Of a stretch of DNA of 64,000 nt, positions 18,782 through 26,925 are shown in pieces; the stretch's first letter is position 1, and each line of letters begins with the position of its first letter. Origin of the DNA: Deltaproteobacteria bacterium (GTDB lineage Bacteria > Desulfobacterota > Desulfuromonadia > Geobacterales > Geobacteraceae); the NCBI GenBank assembly GCA_009668975.1, contig SBEG01000003.1:124001-188000 (forward strand), read 5' to 3'. The notes below the pieces were generated by a model. The model had not been told where the DNA came from, made no database searches, and saw only the letters and a program-made list of their open reading frames with translations. The translations under genes and the position numbers were made by a program.

Positions 18782-21700
18782 ATGAAAAAGATCCTAACTT
18801 TCAACTTCGTATTTATGATCACAGTCTTGGTCGCATCGTTGGCGGCAGCTGCACCGGACCAGTATCCTGGAGACTCATCCATTTATGGCGTTCAGGCTCC
18901 TTTGCAGCCCAATGTCCTCATCGTTATTGACAACTCCGGAAGTATGACCGGAACGGTGCCCGGCGGCTCCTACAACCCGGCCACAAGCTATACCGCAGTG
19001 AACAAATGTTATTCCAGTACAAGTAAGAAAAATAATCAGCCATGCCTGGCCAATGCCGTCTACCTCGTTGGTTCGGATACAGATAAGACCGCTGATGGAT
19101 ACGTTAATTCCAGTGTCAACAACATCTCTACATCCTGCAACGGCGTCAATCCCCGCGATATTTTGCAAACAACCGGTTTCTACTCAGGCCGAAGATTGAG
19201 CAGCGATGGTACTTCATGCAATGCAAGGCGAACCAGCAGTTATGCAACGGGAAACTATATTAACTATCTTAATACACCCGGAAGTGGTGATGTACAAAAA
19301 ATTGTTGTTGCCAAGGACGTAATCAAAAACCTAATACAAAGCACCAACAATGTGAAATTTGGACTCATGCAGTATTACTATACGTCGAGCTATGCTTCAG
19401 GTGCCAATGGTGGCGAACTCGTCACGACGACCTCTGTTCCGGGTGCAATCGGCACAACGTACACCGCGGAAGTTAAAAAAATGGAAGATATTTTTACCGG
19501 CACCATTACCAACAGGACAGCTTTGCTCAAGGCAGTTGAAGGAATTCAGCCCAATGGGTATACTCCGCTCGGCGAGACCCTGTTTGAGGCAGGGCGCTAT
19601 TTCAGCGGCGGTACACCTGCCTTTGGCGCTACAAATGGTGTCAGTAACGGTGGAACGTATACTTCTCCTGTAGAGAACACCTGTCAAAAACACTATATTG
19701 TGTTCGTTACCGATGGGATGGCAACTGCCGACAATAGTAACGTGTTGAAGTCCATTTGTAACAACGGGGACTGTGATGCTGACGGAGTTGAACCTGGGGA
19801 TCTGCAGCACTCAATGGACGATGTGGCCAAGTACCTGAACAGCCAGCTTACGAAAGACGGAAAAAAACTCGATATCGTAACTTTTACGATCGGTTTCGGG
19901 CTGAGTGGGGCTGACGCGGATGCCGTTGCACTGTTGACCAGGACTGCCAATCCTACCCATGGCAAAGGAGGGTATTTCGCTGCTAACAGCCAAACCGACC
20001 TGAGTGCTGCATTCACCACGATCATGACTCAGATCTTTTCTGTTAACAGTTCCTATGTCGCTCCTGTTGTGCCGGTAAGTCCTCAGAATCGGACCTATGG
20101 CGGTAGCCGCATCTACATGGGATTCTTCAAGCCCACCTCCACGAACTGGATCGGTAACTTGAAAAAGTTCGGTGTTGATGCTGGTACAAATATTGTAGAC
20201 TCGGATGGCAACTACGCAACATGGGAGGATATTGATGGCGACGGTTATGACGACAGGGCGCCTCACGCAACTCTGCCAACAGGTACTGTCAATGGAAGCT
20301 TCCGGACAACTTCTAAATCATTCTGGAATTCTGTTACGGACGCTGGTGAGGTTGATGAAGGAGGCATCGGAGCGCTCCTTGCTGCACGGACTGCGTCGAC
20401 TAGAAACATCTATACCCTGACGCCGACCGGCACCAGCCTGATCCCATTAAACAGCACTTCCAGCGGTTCTTATGTAATAACTCCTGCTATGCTATCTGTT
20501 GCCGACACTACGGAAAGTGCTGAACTTATAAAATTCACTTATGGAGAGGACGCCTATGATGCCAATGGAAACGGGAATACTACGGAGACCCGTGATTGGG
20601 TAATGGGGGATGTTCTCCACTCTCGTCCGGTTATCGTCAACTATGCTTCGTATGTTTTCAGCAGTCTTAACGAAGAAAACTGTTCGACAAACAAAACTCT
20701 GATTTATGTCGGCAGTAATGACGGCATGCTGCATGCTTTCAATGACTGCGACGGTAGTGAAGCGTGGTCGTTTGTTCCTCCCGAAGTGCTGCCGTATCTA
20801 CAAAATGTCAATAATGCGGATAATTCCTACTTTGTCGACTCGACCGTTTCCACCTATATCTATAATAAGCTGAATGACGGCAATATAAATCCCGCGAACG
20901 GTGACAAGGTTATCCTCTTGTTCGGAACTAGAAGAGGTGGGGGAACTGCTGCCGCACCCACTGGAGGAGGGTATTATGCCCTTGATGTCACCGACCCTGC
21001 GTCACCGGTATTTCTCTGGAAAATCTCCAACGCAACTGCCGGGTTTTCAGAACTTGCTGAATCATGGAGTGAACCGAAAATAGTTAAAATGAAAATCGGC
21101 ACCACCTCTACGATTGCCGCAATTATTGGTGCAGGGTATGACAACGCCAATGAAGATGGGCGCTATGGTGCAACGCAAACGTTTCCGGCAACCGCGGCGG
21201 GTGTCGATACGACGGATTCCGGCTCAGGAGCGGTAACAAGTTCCGGAACGTCCGGCCCGACCAGCCCGAAAGGCAGAGGGGTTTATGTTGTTCAAATAGC
21301 AACCTTGGCTGGTACGGGGGTTCCGACAGTTGCCACCAGTCCGACAAGGATATGGGGATACACTTACGGTGCCACAGTTGCGACTACGGCCAGCGGGATT
21401 ACCGATCCGAATATGACTTTTTCGCTCCCCAGCGAGATTTCGGCCATTGACTCGAAGAATACCGGTTTTGCCGACATATTGTATGCAGCTGATACCGGCG
21501 GCAATATCTGGCGTTTTAATGTCGGAAACACCAACACGGCACTATGGACAGGTAAAAAGATCTTTAGCTCGAACCCTGGTTCCGGAGGCTCGTCTGATAA
21601 AGGCAGAAAGCTTTTCTACAAGCCCTCAGTTGTTACTGAGCCAGGTTACCGAATGATTTATTTCGGTACGGGCGACCGGGAACATCCACTGAATACGCAT

Positions 21701-22297
21701 GTCGTTGACAGAATGTATGCACTGAAGGATCCAAACACCATATCCACCACGAAGACGGAAAGTGACCTTCTCGATGTAACAAGTGACGCTCTCCAGACCA
21801 CCACCATTGCCAGCGGAATCGGTTCGGTTGCCGATCTTCTTTCGCAGCTTACTGCATCCACAAACTTCGGTTGGTATATAAAATTAGACCAAAACTCGGG
21901 CGAGAAAGTTTTGGCGCCACCTACGGTTTTCAATAAGGTGGTGTATTTTACCACCTACGCTCCCGGCGCCTCCAGCACAGACCCTTGTGTTGCAGGCAAC
22001 CTAGGCACGTCTCGCCTATATGCCTTGAACTATCAGACTGGTGAGGCGGTTTTGAACTATGATAAAGCGAATGACTCAGGAACACTCCCCAATAAGCGCG
22101 CAATTTACGCAGGCGGTGGCATTCTTGCAAGAAGCGACAGAGTCAAGACTACCGGTTCCGGTATCCCCTCGGGAGTTGTTGTATTGATTACCCCGGGCGG
22201 ACAGACCAAGTTGTTGACCGGTGTTGGTGGTGCTATTGCAGGTGAAACTCCTCCACCGGGAGGGAGTATTGTCCCTCTTTACTGGAGACAAAAATGA
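18782..22297 (+). CDS. pilY1: PilY1-type pilus tip adhesin with von Willebrand A domain
   Basis: The 1171-residue product has a signal peptide (about residues 1-23) and a von Willebrand A domain beginning near residue 43, whose MIDAS motif reads DNSGS (50-54). The C-terminal half is the PilY1 beta-propeller, recognisable from LIYVGSNDGMLHAFNDCDG. Two Asp-rich loops look like calcium sites: DIDGDGYDD (from residue 483) and DANGNGN...RD (from 593); in Pseudomonas PilY1 a calcium loop in this region controls pilus retraction. PilY1 sits at the pilus tip with the minor pilins and acts in adhesion and pilus extension. GGAG is found 11 bases before the ATG. The stop codon overlaps the start of the next lipoprotein gene, so they are coupled. 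Confidence 0.93.
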   Translation: MKKILTFNFVFMITVLVASLAAAAPDQYPGDSSIYGVQAPLQPNVLIVIDNSGSMTGTVPGGSYNPATSYTAVNKCYSSTSKKNNQPCLANAVYLVGSDTDKTADGYVNSSVNNISTSCNGVNPRDILQTTGFYSGRRLSSDGTSCNARRTSSYATGNYINYLNTPGSGDVQKIVVAKDVIKNLIQSTNNVKFGLMQYYYTSSYASGANGGELVTTTSVPGAIGTTYTAEVKKMEDIFTGTITNRTALLKAVEGIQPNGYTPLGETLFEAGRYFSGGTPAFGATNGVSNGGTYTSPVENTCQKHYIVFVTDGMATADNSNVLKSICNNGDCDADGVEPGDLQHSMDDVAKYLNSQLTKDGKKLDIVTFTIGFGLSGADADAVALLTRTANPTHGKGGYFAANSQTDLSAAFTTIMTQIFSVNSSYVAPVVPVSPQNRTYGGSRIYMGFFKPTSTNWIGNLKKFGVDAGTNIVDSDGNYATWEDIDGDGYDDRAPHATLPTGTVNGSFRTTSKSFWNSVTDAGEVDEGGIGALLAARTASTRNIYTLTPTGTSLIPLNSTSSGSYVITPAMLSVADTTESAELIKFTYGEDAYDANGNGNTTETRDWVMGDVLHSRPVIVNYASYVFSSLNEENCSTNKTLIYVGSNDGMLHAFNDCDGSEAWSFVPPEVLPYLQNVNNADNSYFVDSTVSTYIYNKLNDGNINPANGDKVILLFGTRRGGGTAAAPTGGGYYALDVTDPASPVFLWKISNATAGFSELAESWSEPKIVKMKIGTTSTIAAIIGAGYDNANEDGRYGATQTFPATAAGVDTTDSGSGAVTSSGTSGPTSPKGRGVYVVQIATLAGTGVPTVATSPTRIWGYTYGATVATTASGITDPNMTFSLPSEISAIDSKNTGFADILYAADTGGNIWRFNVGNTNTALWTGKKIFSSNPGSGGSSDKGRKLFYKPSVVTEPGYRMIYFGTGDREHPLNTHVVDRMYALKDPNTISTTKTESDLLDVTSDALQTTTIASGIGSVADLLSQLTASTNFGWYIKLDQNSGEKVLAPPTVFNKVVYFTTYAPGASSTDPCVAGNLGTSRLYALNYQTGEAVLNYDKANDSGTLPNKRAIYAGGGILARSDRVKTTGSGIPSGVVVLITPGGQTKLLTGVGGAIAGETPPPGGSIVPLYWRQK

Positions 22298-23238
22298 TCA
22301 TGAGCGACCGTGGGAGCTTTTGTTCCAAGCGAAGGATGTGTGTTTTTCGTGCAATTGGGCTCATCCTTTTGGCTTTGATGGTTCTCACGCAGTTGCTTTC
22401 CTGTTCGAAAGAAAACACGGGTGACTCTTCAAAGGGCAAGAAAAGTTCACAGAATTCTTCTGGTACATTGCCTGTCAGGATTGTTCCGGAGACACCAACC
22501 GTTGCTGACGACCTTCGTGCTACTTTTGTAAAAAGTCCGGGCATCACCTATGCCTGGGAAATAAACGGAACAGTTATGGATGGTGTTTCTACCCCAAAGC
22601 TTTCCCGTAACCTCTTCGCGAAACACGACATTGTCACGGTTGTCGTGTGGAAAGGTAATGAAAAAGGCAGCGCTACGGTAGTCATCGGGAATACCGTGCC
22701 CAAAGTTACCTCGGTATCATTGGACCCGGTTTACGTTTTCAGGGGGGTAGATATTACTGCCGTCCCCGTCGCAGTAGACGCTGATGGCGACAATGTAAAG
22801 TTTGAAGGAATGTGGTTTGTGAATGGGAAGGAATTGAAAAAAAGCTCCACAGTTCTTTCAGGAGATTCATTTCAGCGAGGGGACAAGATATCATTTATGG
22901 TGAGGCCAGTGGACGATGAAGGTTTCGGTTCCCAATTTATAACAAAGGAAATAACGATTCCTAATGCTCAACCGCACTTCGTTTCATTTCCGCCCGACAA
23001 AATTGAAAAAGGTCAGTACCGCTATCATGTCTCAGCAGTGGATCCAGATGGCGATCCTCTGACCTATCTGCTTGCCGTCTCGCCCAAGGGCATGGAAATT
23101 GATGCTGATACAGGGATTCTTACCTGGCATGCTCCTGTGGCAGATTCATCTGTCCATCAAATTGAAATTGTCGTTCGCGATTCTGAGGGGGCGCAGGTAT
23201 CGCAAAATTACACTTTGAATCTCACCCTGAGTAAATAG
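22294..23238 (+). CDS. Putative lipoprotein with Ig-like/cadherin-like repeats
   Basis: The 314-residue protein has a charged N-terminus, a hydrophobic segment and a lipobox (LTQLLSCSK), predicting lipidation near Cys37. The mature part appears to hold two or three Ig-like beta domains; the last one shows the putative-Ig pattern VSAVDPDGDPLTY and DADTGILTW. An Asp-rich DADGD is also found in the middle domain. Such domains occur in surface adhesins. It overlaps the pilY1 stop by four bases and precedes a pseudopilin gene by nine bases, so it belongs to the pilus operon and may support PilY1 or pilus passage at the outer membrane. Specific function unknown. Confidence 0.75.
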   Translation: MIMSDRGSFCSKRRMCVFRAIGLILLALMVLTQLLSCSKENTGDSSKGKKSSQNSSGTLPVRIVPETPTVADDLRATFVKSPGITYAWEINGTVMDGVSTPKLSRNLFAKHDIVTVVVWKGNEKGSATVVIGNTVPKVTSVSLDPVYVFRGVDITAVPVAVDADGDNVKFEGMWFVNGKELKKSSTVLSGDSFQRGDKISFMVRPVDDEGFGSQFITKEITIPNAQPHFVSFPPDKIEKGQYRYHVSAVDPDGDPLTYLLAVSPKGMEIDADTGILTWHAPVADSSVHQIEIVVRDSEGAQVSQNYTLNLTLSK

Positions 23239-23247
23239 GACAGTATC

Positions 23248-23739
23248 ATGAAATATAAGGTTTCAAAATCCGGTAAGAGCAATAAAACTCATAAAGGATT
23301 TACCCTGATTGAACTCATTGTTGCCATGGCGCTTTCCGGTATTTTATTAGCTGTCGCGGTTCCGCCTTTTTTTCAGTGGAGAAACAATGTAAATTACCGT
23401 CAAACTGCTCGACAGATAACTTCAATGCTTCGAGAGGCCCGGAGTTTTACCATTGCCAATAATGTTACTCATTCTGTCTTGATTAGGCCAAGTACTAACT
23501 CGTATAGGATGTTACGTAATTCTATGGTGTTGCAGGATATTACCGCGCAGTCTCCGGTTCTTATTAGAGGGGGAGCAGGTGGTACTTTAACGACGGATAT
23601 TTCGGTTACATTTAACTCTAATGGTACTGCGGTACTAACACCGACTGACGGAAATATTTTCATTCTCGATGGATCTACTCAGAAATTTCTGATTAAAGTT
23701 ACGCCGACAGGACGGATATCGTTGCAACAGAAGTACTGA
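23248..23739 (+). CDS. Minor pseudopilin, FimT/GspH-like (second copy)
   Basis: The 163-residue product has a lysine-rich leader ending KTHKG and then FTLIELIVAMALSGILLAVAVPPF, with Phe+1 and Glu+5 for PilD processing. The segment YRQTARQITSMLREARSFTIANN is typical of FimT/GspH pseudopilins, and the globular part ends after VTPTGRISLQQK. It is more compact than the first FimT-like protein at 14669 and lacks its cysteines. It is the last gene of the minor-pilin transcript, closed by the hairpin at 23796. Confidence 0.85.
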   Translation: MKYKVSKSGKSNKTHKGFTLIELIVAMALSGILLAVAVPPFFQWRNNVNYRQTARQITSMLREARSFTIANNVTHSVLIRPSTNSYRMLRNSMVLQDITAQSPVLIRGGAGGTLTTDISVTFNSNGTAVLTPTDGNIFILDGSTQKFLIKVTPTGRISLQQKY

Positions 23740-23795
23740 TTATTCTTCCCAAGTGAAAAGCCACTCAAGGTGCTGGCGAATATAAGATTTTTTTT

Positions 23796-23826
23796 GTGAA
23801 GAGCTAACCTCTTCACTATTTTTTAC
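23796..23826 (+). terminator. Terminator of the minor-pilin operon
   Basis: GTGAAGAG (23796-23803) and CTCTTCAC (23809-23816) form a perfect eight-base-pair stem with a five-base loop, followed by a T-rich run. It separates the minor-pilin unit from the pilM unit. Confidence 0.82.
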
Positions 23827-23863
23827 AATTTTAAAATAATTACTATCAACTTCTGAAATTATC

Positions 23864-23891
23864 TTGACATTTGTATGAATTGTTGTAAATT
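23864..23891 (+). promoter_or_regulatory. Sigma-70 promoter of the XRE-pilMNOPQ unit
   Basis: A perfect TTGACA (23864-23869) is followed after 16 bases by TAAATT (23886-23891), just after the previous operon's terminator and 35 bases before the XRE gene. This is the best candidate promoter for the secretin assembly genes. Confidence 0.55.
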
Positions 23892-23893
23892 CC

Positions 23894-23912
23894 ACACAAA
23901 AACCCCTTGTGT
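23894..23912. promoter_or_regulatory. Inverted repeat at the predicted transcription start; candidate operator
   Basis: ACACAA and TTGTGT flank a seven-base AAACCCC spacer directly downstream of the -10 element and 14 bases before the XRE start codon. Its position would allow the encoded XRE protein to block its own promoter; this is inference. Confidence 0.35.
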
Positions 23913-23925
23913 AAGGATTAAATAC

Positions 23926-24126
23926 ATGAAGCACCATAATAATGTCAGAAAGATCAGGGAAGAGCGATTAGTAAGCAAAATGGAACTGGCGCGTTTGGCA
24001 GGTGTTTCTGCGGCAACCATTGATCGAATTGAACGAGGTGAAGTGTGCCGTATGGAGACGAAGCGGAAAATAATCTTCGCTCTTGGTTTTACACTTGCCG
24101 ATAAAGACAAGGTTTTTACGGATTAA
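23926..24126 (+). CDS. Small XRE-family DNA-binding protein
   Basis: The 66-residue product consists almost entirely of a lambda-repressor-like helix-turn-helix: VRKIREERLVSKMELARLAGVSAATIDRIERG covers the four core helices, followed by KRKIIFALGF. There is no extra sensing or dimerisation domain. The start at 23926 is preferred over an in-frame ATG at 23875 because AAGGA lies eight bases upstream and the protein then starts where XRE domains usually do; the longer version would also overlap the promoter. It is the first gene of the pilM unit, 18 bases before pilM, and is a plausible autoregulator of it. Confidence 0.85.
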   Translation: MKHHNNVRKIREERLVSKMELARLAGVSAATIDRIERGEVCRMETKRKIIFALGFTLADKDKVFTD

Positions 24127-24144
24127 GGGGAACAGGAATCAGCC

Positions 24145-25197
24145 ATGCTCTTTATGAAAAACCGGGAAATAGTCGGAATAGACATCGGATCAAGTTCCGT
24201 AAAGCTGGTACAGCTTTCTGAGCAAAAAGGCACCTATAGCTTGAAAAATGCCGGGATCCTGCCGTTGCCGAGTGATGCAATTGTCGACAATAGTTTGATG
24301 GATACAACTTCTATTGTCGAAACGATTCGTGATTTGGTGAAAAGTTTGGGAGCTAAGGCGGTGGATGCGTCTTGTTCGATTTCGGGCAATTCGGTAATCA
24401 TCCGGAAGATTTCGCTCCCTGCAATGACTCAAGAGGAACTGGAAGACCAGATAGCCTGGGAAGCGGAGCAGTATATCCCCTTTGACATTAACGACGTCAA
24501 TCTGGATTTTGAAATTCTCGATGCGGACCTTTCTGCTTCAGGGAAGATGACGGTCCTGCTGGTCGCCAGTAAAAAAGAGATTATCAACGAATATGTTTCC
24601 GTCTTTAACGAAGCCGGATTGAAACTTGTTGTCGTTGATGTTGATTCTTTTGCGGTACAGAACATTTTTGAACTCAATTACGCACCCGCTGAAAATGATG
24701 TCGTGGCCTTGATAAATATCGGTGCAAGTATCATGAATTTAAACGTTGTAAAGGACGGTGTCTCGCTATTTACACGCGATGTACAAATGGGGGGAAACCT
24801 TTATACGGAAGAAATTCAGCGCCAGTTTGCTGTGAGCAGTCAAGATGCCGAGCACATTAAATTAACCTCTGATTATCCCGATAAAGCACGCCTCTCGGAA
24901 ATAATGTCTCGTGTGAACGAAACTCTTTCTTTGGAAATTCATCGCTCCCTTGACTTCTATAATTCAACAGCGGAAGACCAGAAAATAGCAAGGGTATATC
25001 TCAGCGGTGGTTGCTCAAAAGTGGTAAATCTTTCCGAGGTTGTCAGTCAACGATTGGGCATGCCGGTAGAATTGCTGAATCCATTGAAGCAAATAGTCTG
25101 CAATGATAAAGAATTCGACCCTGAATACCTTCAGGAAATAAGTCCGTTTATAGCGGTTGCTGCTGGACTGGCTATGAGGAGGTTAGGGGATAAATGA
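24145..25197 (+). CDS. pilM: Type IV pilus assembly protein PilM
   Basis: PilM is the actin-like cytoplasmic protein of the pilus alignment complex; it binds the N-terminus of PilN. The 350-residue protein shows the nucleotide-binding phosphate loop GIDIGSSSVKLVQL near the N-terminus and the second loop NIGASIMNL, then VYLSGGCSKV near the C-terminus, all typical of the ftsA/PilM family. CAGGA precedes the ATG at 24145; ATG 24154 is an alternative start. The stop overlaps the pilN start by four bases (ATGA). It is the first of five contiguous pilMNOPQ genes. Confidence 0.95.
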   Translation: MLFMKNREIVGIDIGSSSVKLVQLSEQKGTYSLKNAGILPLPSDAIVDNSLMDTTSIVETIRDLVKSLGAKAVDASCSISGNSVIIRKISLPAMTQEELEDQIAWEAEQYIPFDINDVNLDFEILDADLSASGKMTVLLVASKKEIINEYVSVFNEAGLKLVVVDVDSFAVQNIFELNYAPAENDVVALINIGASIMNLNVVKDGVSLFTRDVQMGGNLYTEEIQRQFAVSSQDAEHIKLTSDYPDKARLSEIMSRVNETLSLEIHRSLDFYNSTAEDQKIARVYLSGGCSKVVNLSEVVSQRLGMPVELLNPLKQIVCNDKEFDPEYLQEISPFIAVAAGLAMRRLGDK

Positions 25198-25742
25198 TAA
25201 AAATCAATCTATTACCCGTCAGAGCGGCCAAGCGGAAAGAGACAGCACGGCAACAGGCAGTTATCGCGGCCGGAACACTTGTACTTGTACTTCTGCTTGC
25301 ATTAGGTGCTTATTCGTATCTGCTCATTAAAATTAGTTCCACCAAAGACGAAATAAGTAAATCTGAGCAGGAGTTGGCGGAATTGAAAGCTCAGATTGGT
25401 AAAATCAATGAACTTGAAAAATTGAAGGCAGAAGTAACAAAGAAACTGGATATTTTAAATCAGCTCAGACGTGAAAAGACCGGTCCGGTCAACAGATTGA
25501 AGACCATAAGTCAAGCTGTTCCTGAAAGGCTCTGGATAACTGGTTACTCCGAGAGTGGCACAACCGTGACGCTGAGTGGTGTTGCATTTAGTGAGGAACT
25601 CATCGCTGACTTTATGCGGAGCATCGAGCAGTCTCCCGATTTTGCCACTGTGGAACTGGTTGTTTCAGAACAGGTCTTGATTTCCGGTATGAAATTGAAG
25701 AAATTTGATCTCAGGTTTAACCTTGAGACACCGAAGAGCTAA
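25194..25742 (+). CDS. pilN: Type IV pilus assembly protein PilN
   Basis: PilN is a bitopic inner-membrane protein linking PilM in the cytoplasm with PilO in the periplasm. The 182-residue product starts with the diagnostic PilM-binding motif MIKINLLPVR, followed by a membrane helix (about residues 23-46), a coiled-coil stretch (KDEISKSEQELAELKAQIGKINELEKLK) and a small periplasmic domain. Length and motif match the family. Its start overlaps the pilM stop, indicating coupled translation; pilO follows after 48 bases. Confidence 0.94.
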   Translation: MIKINLLPVRAAKRKETARQQAVIAAGTLVLVLLLALGAYSYLLIKISSTKDEISKSEQELAELKAQIGKINELEKLKAEVTKKLDILNQLRREKTGPVNRLKTISQAVPERLWITGYSESGTTVTLSGVAFSEELIADFMRSIEQSPDFATVELVVSEQVLISGMKLKKFDLRFNLETPKS

Positions 25743-25790
25743 ATGCTTTAGAACTGAATGCAGCAGCCACCTATGTTACGGGGATAAATC

Positions 25791-26384
25791 ATGGACCTTG
25801 GAATTGATAAAATCGCGAAACTCCCGAATAAGCAAAAAATTGCCTTATTGATTCTGCTGCTTCTTGCTGAAGTTGCCGCGCTTTTCTTTTTGCTCATCCA
25901 ACCGAAATATAAAGAGTTGAAAGGATTGGGTGAACAATTAGCCAGTCTTCAACAACAGGTACAGCAAAATAGGATACTTGCTGCACGGCTGCCGATTCTG
26001 CAAAAGGAATATGATCAATTAACCCGGCAACTTGATGCAGCGCTTACTGAGTTGCCAAATCAGAAAGAAATACCTAAACTTCTCACCAGTGTGACCGATG
26101 AAGGAAAGAAGGCAGGTCTTGATTTTCTAGTGTTTAGGCCACAAGCAGAGCAGCCGAAGGATTTTTATGCTGCTGTCCCGGTAGATATCACCGTTTCAGG
26201 AAAATTTAGCAGTGTTGGTAATTTCTTCGCTGCAGTGGGCAACCTTCCTCGGATTATGAACATCAGCAATGTAAACTTTTCTGATATCAAAAGCAGTGGG
26301 AATGAGACAACGTTAAAGGTTACCTGTCTGGCCACTACATTCCGGTTCCTGGAAAAGGAAGAGCAGAAAAATGAAACGAAATAG
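25791..26384 (+). CDS. pilO: Type IV pilus assembly protein PilO
   Basis: PilO is a bitopic inner-membrane protein that pairs with PilN and contacts PilP. The 197-residue product has a short cytoplasmic N-terminus, a membrane helix at about residues 17-37, a coiled-coil region (KELKGLGEQLASLQQQVQQ) and the periplasmic ferredoxin-like domain that includes VPVDITVSGKFSSVGNFFAAVGNLPRI, a stretch conserved in PilO. Its 3' end overlaps the start of pilP by 14 bases. Confidence 0.94.
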   Translation: MDLGIDKIAKLPNKQKIALLILLLLAEVAALFFLLIQPKYKELKGLGEQLASLQQQVQQNRILAARLPILQKEYDQLTRQLDAALTELPNQKEIPKLLTSVTDEGKKAGLDFLVFRPQAEQPKDFYAAVPVDITVSGKFSSVGNFFAAVGNLPRIMNISNVNFSDIKSSGNETTLKVTCLATTFRFLEKEEQKNETK

Positions 26385-26913
26385 AATTCCTACGGTTTTA
26401 ATAGCGCTGTTGTTCGCGGTAGCCGGTTTTGGCTTGATGGGCTGCAGCAAAAAAGAAGCGCCACCAGAGCAAGCACCTCCTCCCGTAACAACGCCAGAGC
26501 CCAAAAAGCCCGTTGTTCAGCAACCACTTTCTTCCGCAAGGGTTTCGTTGAATTCGGCTTTGGCTCCCGATTTTTCCACAATGAAAGATCCATTCAAGCC
26601 CTATGCTGCTTTGGTTGTGGGACCGTCTGCTCCTAAAAAGAACCGATTTGGACAAATTATCCCGATATTGAATTTTGAACTCTCGCAATTCAGCGTGAAA
26701 GGCATAATAATTGGCCTTAAAGAAAACACTGCTTTAATTGTCGATCCGACCGGTAAGCCGTATGTTGTCAAGAGGGGGATGGAAATTGGCCGAAATGTGG
26801 GCAAGATAACCAGAATTACCCCAACGTATATTGAAGTGTTCGAACAATATCGTGATGAAGCCGGCAAGTTGAAAAAGAATACAACAAAGCTTATGTTGCC
26901 CAAGAAAGAATAA
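26371..26913 (+). CDS. pilP: Type IV pilus assembly lipoprotein PilP
   Basis: PilP is an inner-membrane lipoprotein that connects the PilNO complex to the secretin PilQ. The 180-residue product has a lipobox (GFGLMGCSKK), a proline-rich flexible linker (about residues 30-50) and a compact C-terminal HR domain (FSVKGIIIGLKENTALIVDPTGKPYVVKRGMEIG). The gene overlaps pilO and ends 12 bases before pilQ. All features match the family. Confidence 0.94.
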   Translation: MKRNRIPTVLIALLFAVAGFGLMGCSKKEAPPEQAPPPVTTPEPKKPVVQQPLSSARVSLNSALAPDFSTMKDPFKPYAALVVGPSAPKKNRFGQIIPILNFELSQFSVKGIIIGLKENTALIVDPTGKPYVVKRGMEIGRNVGKITRITPTYIEVFEQYRDEAGKLKKNTTKLMLPKKE

Positions 26914-26925
26914 GGAGATTCACGG

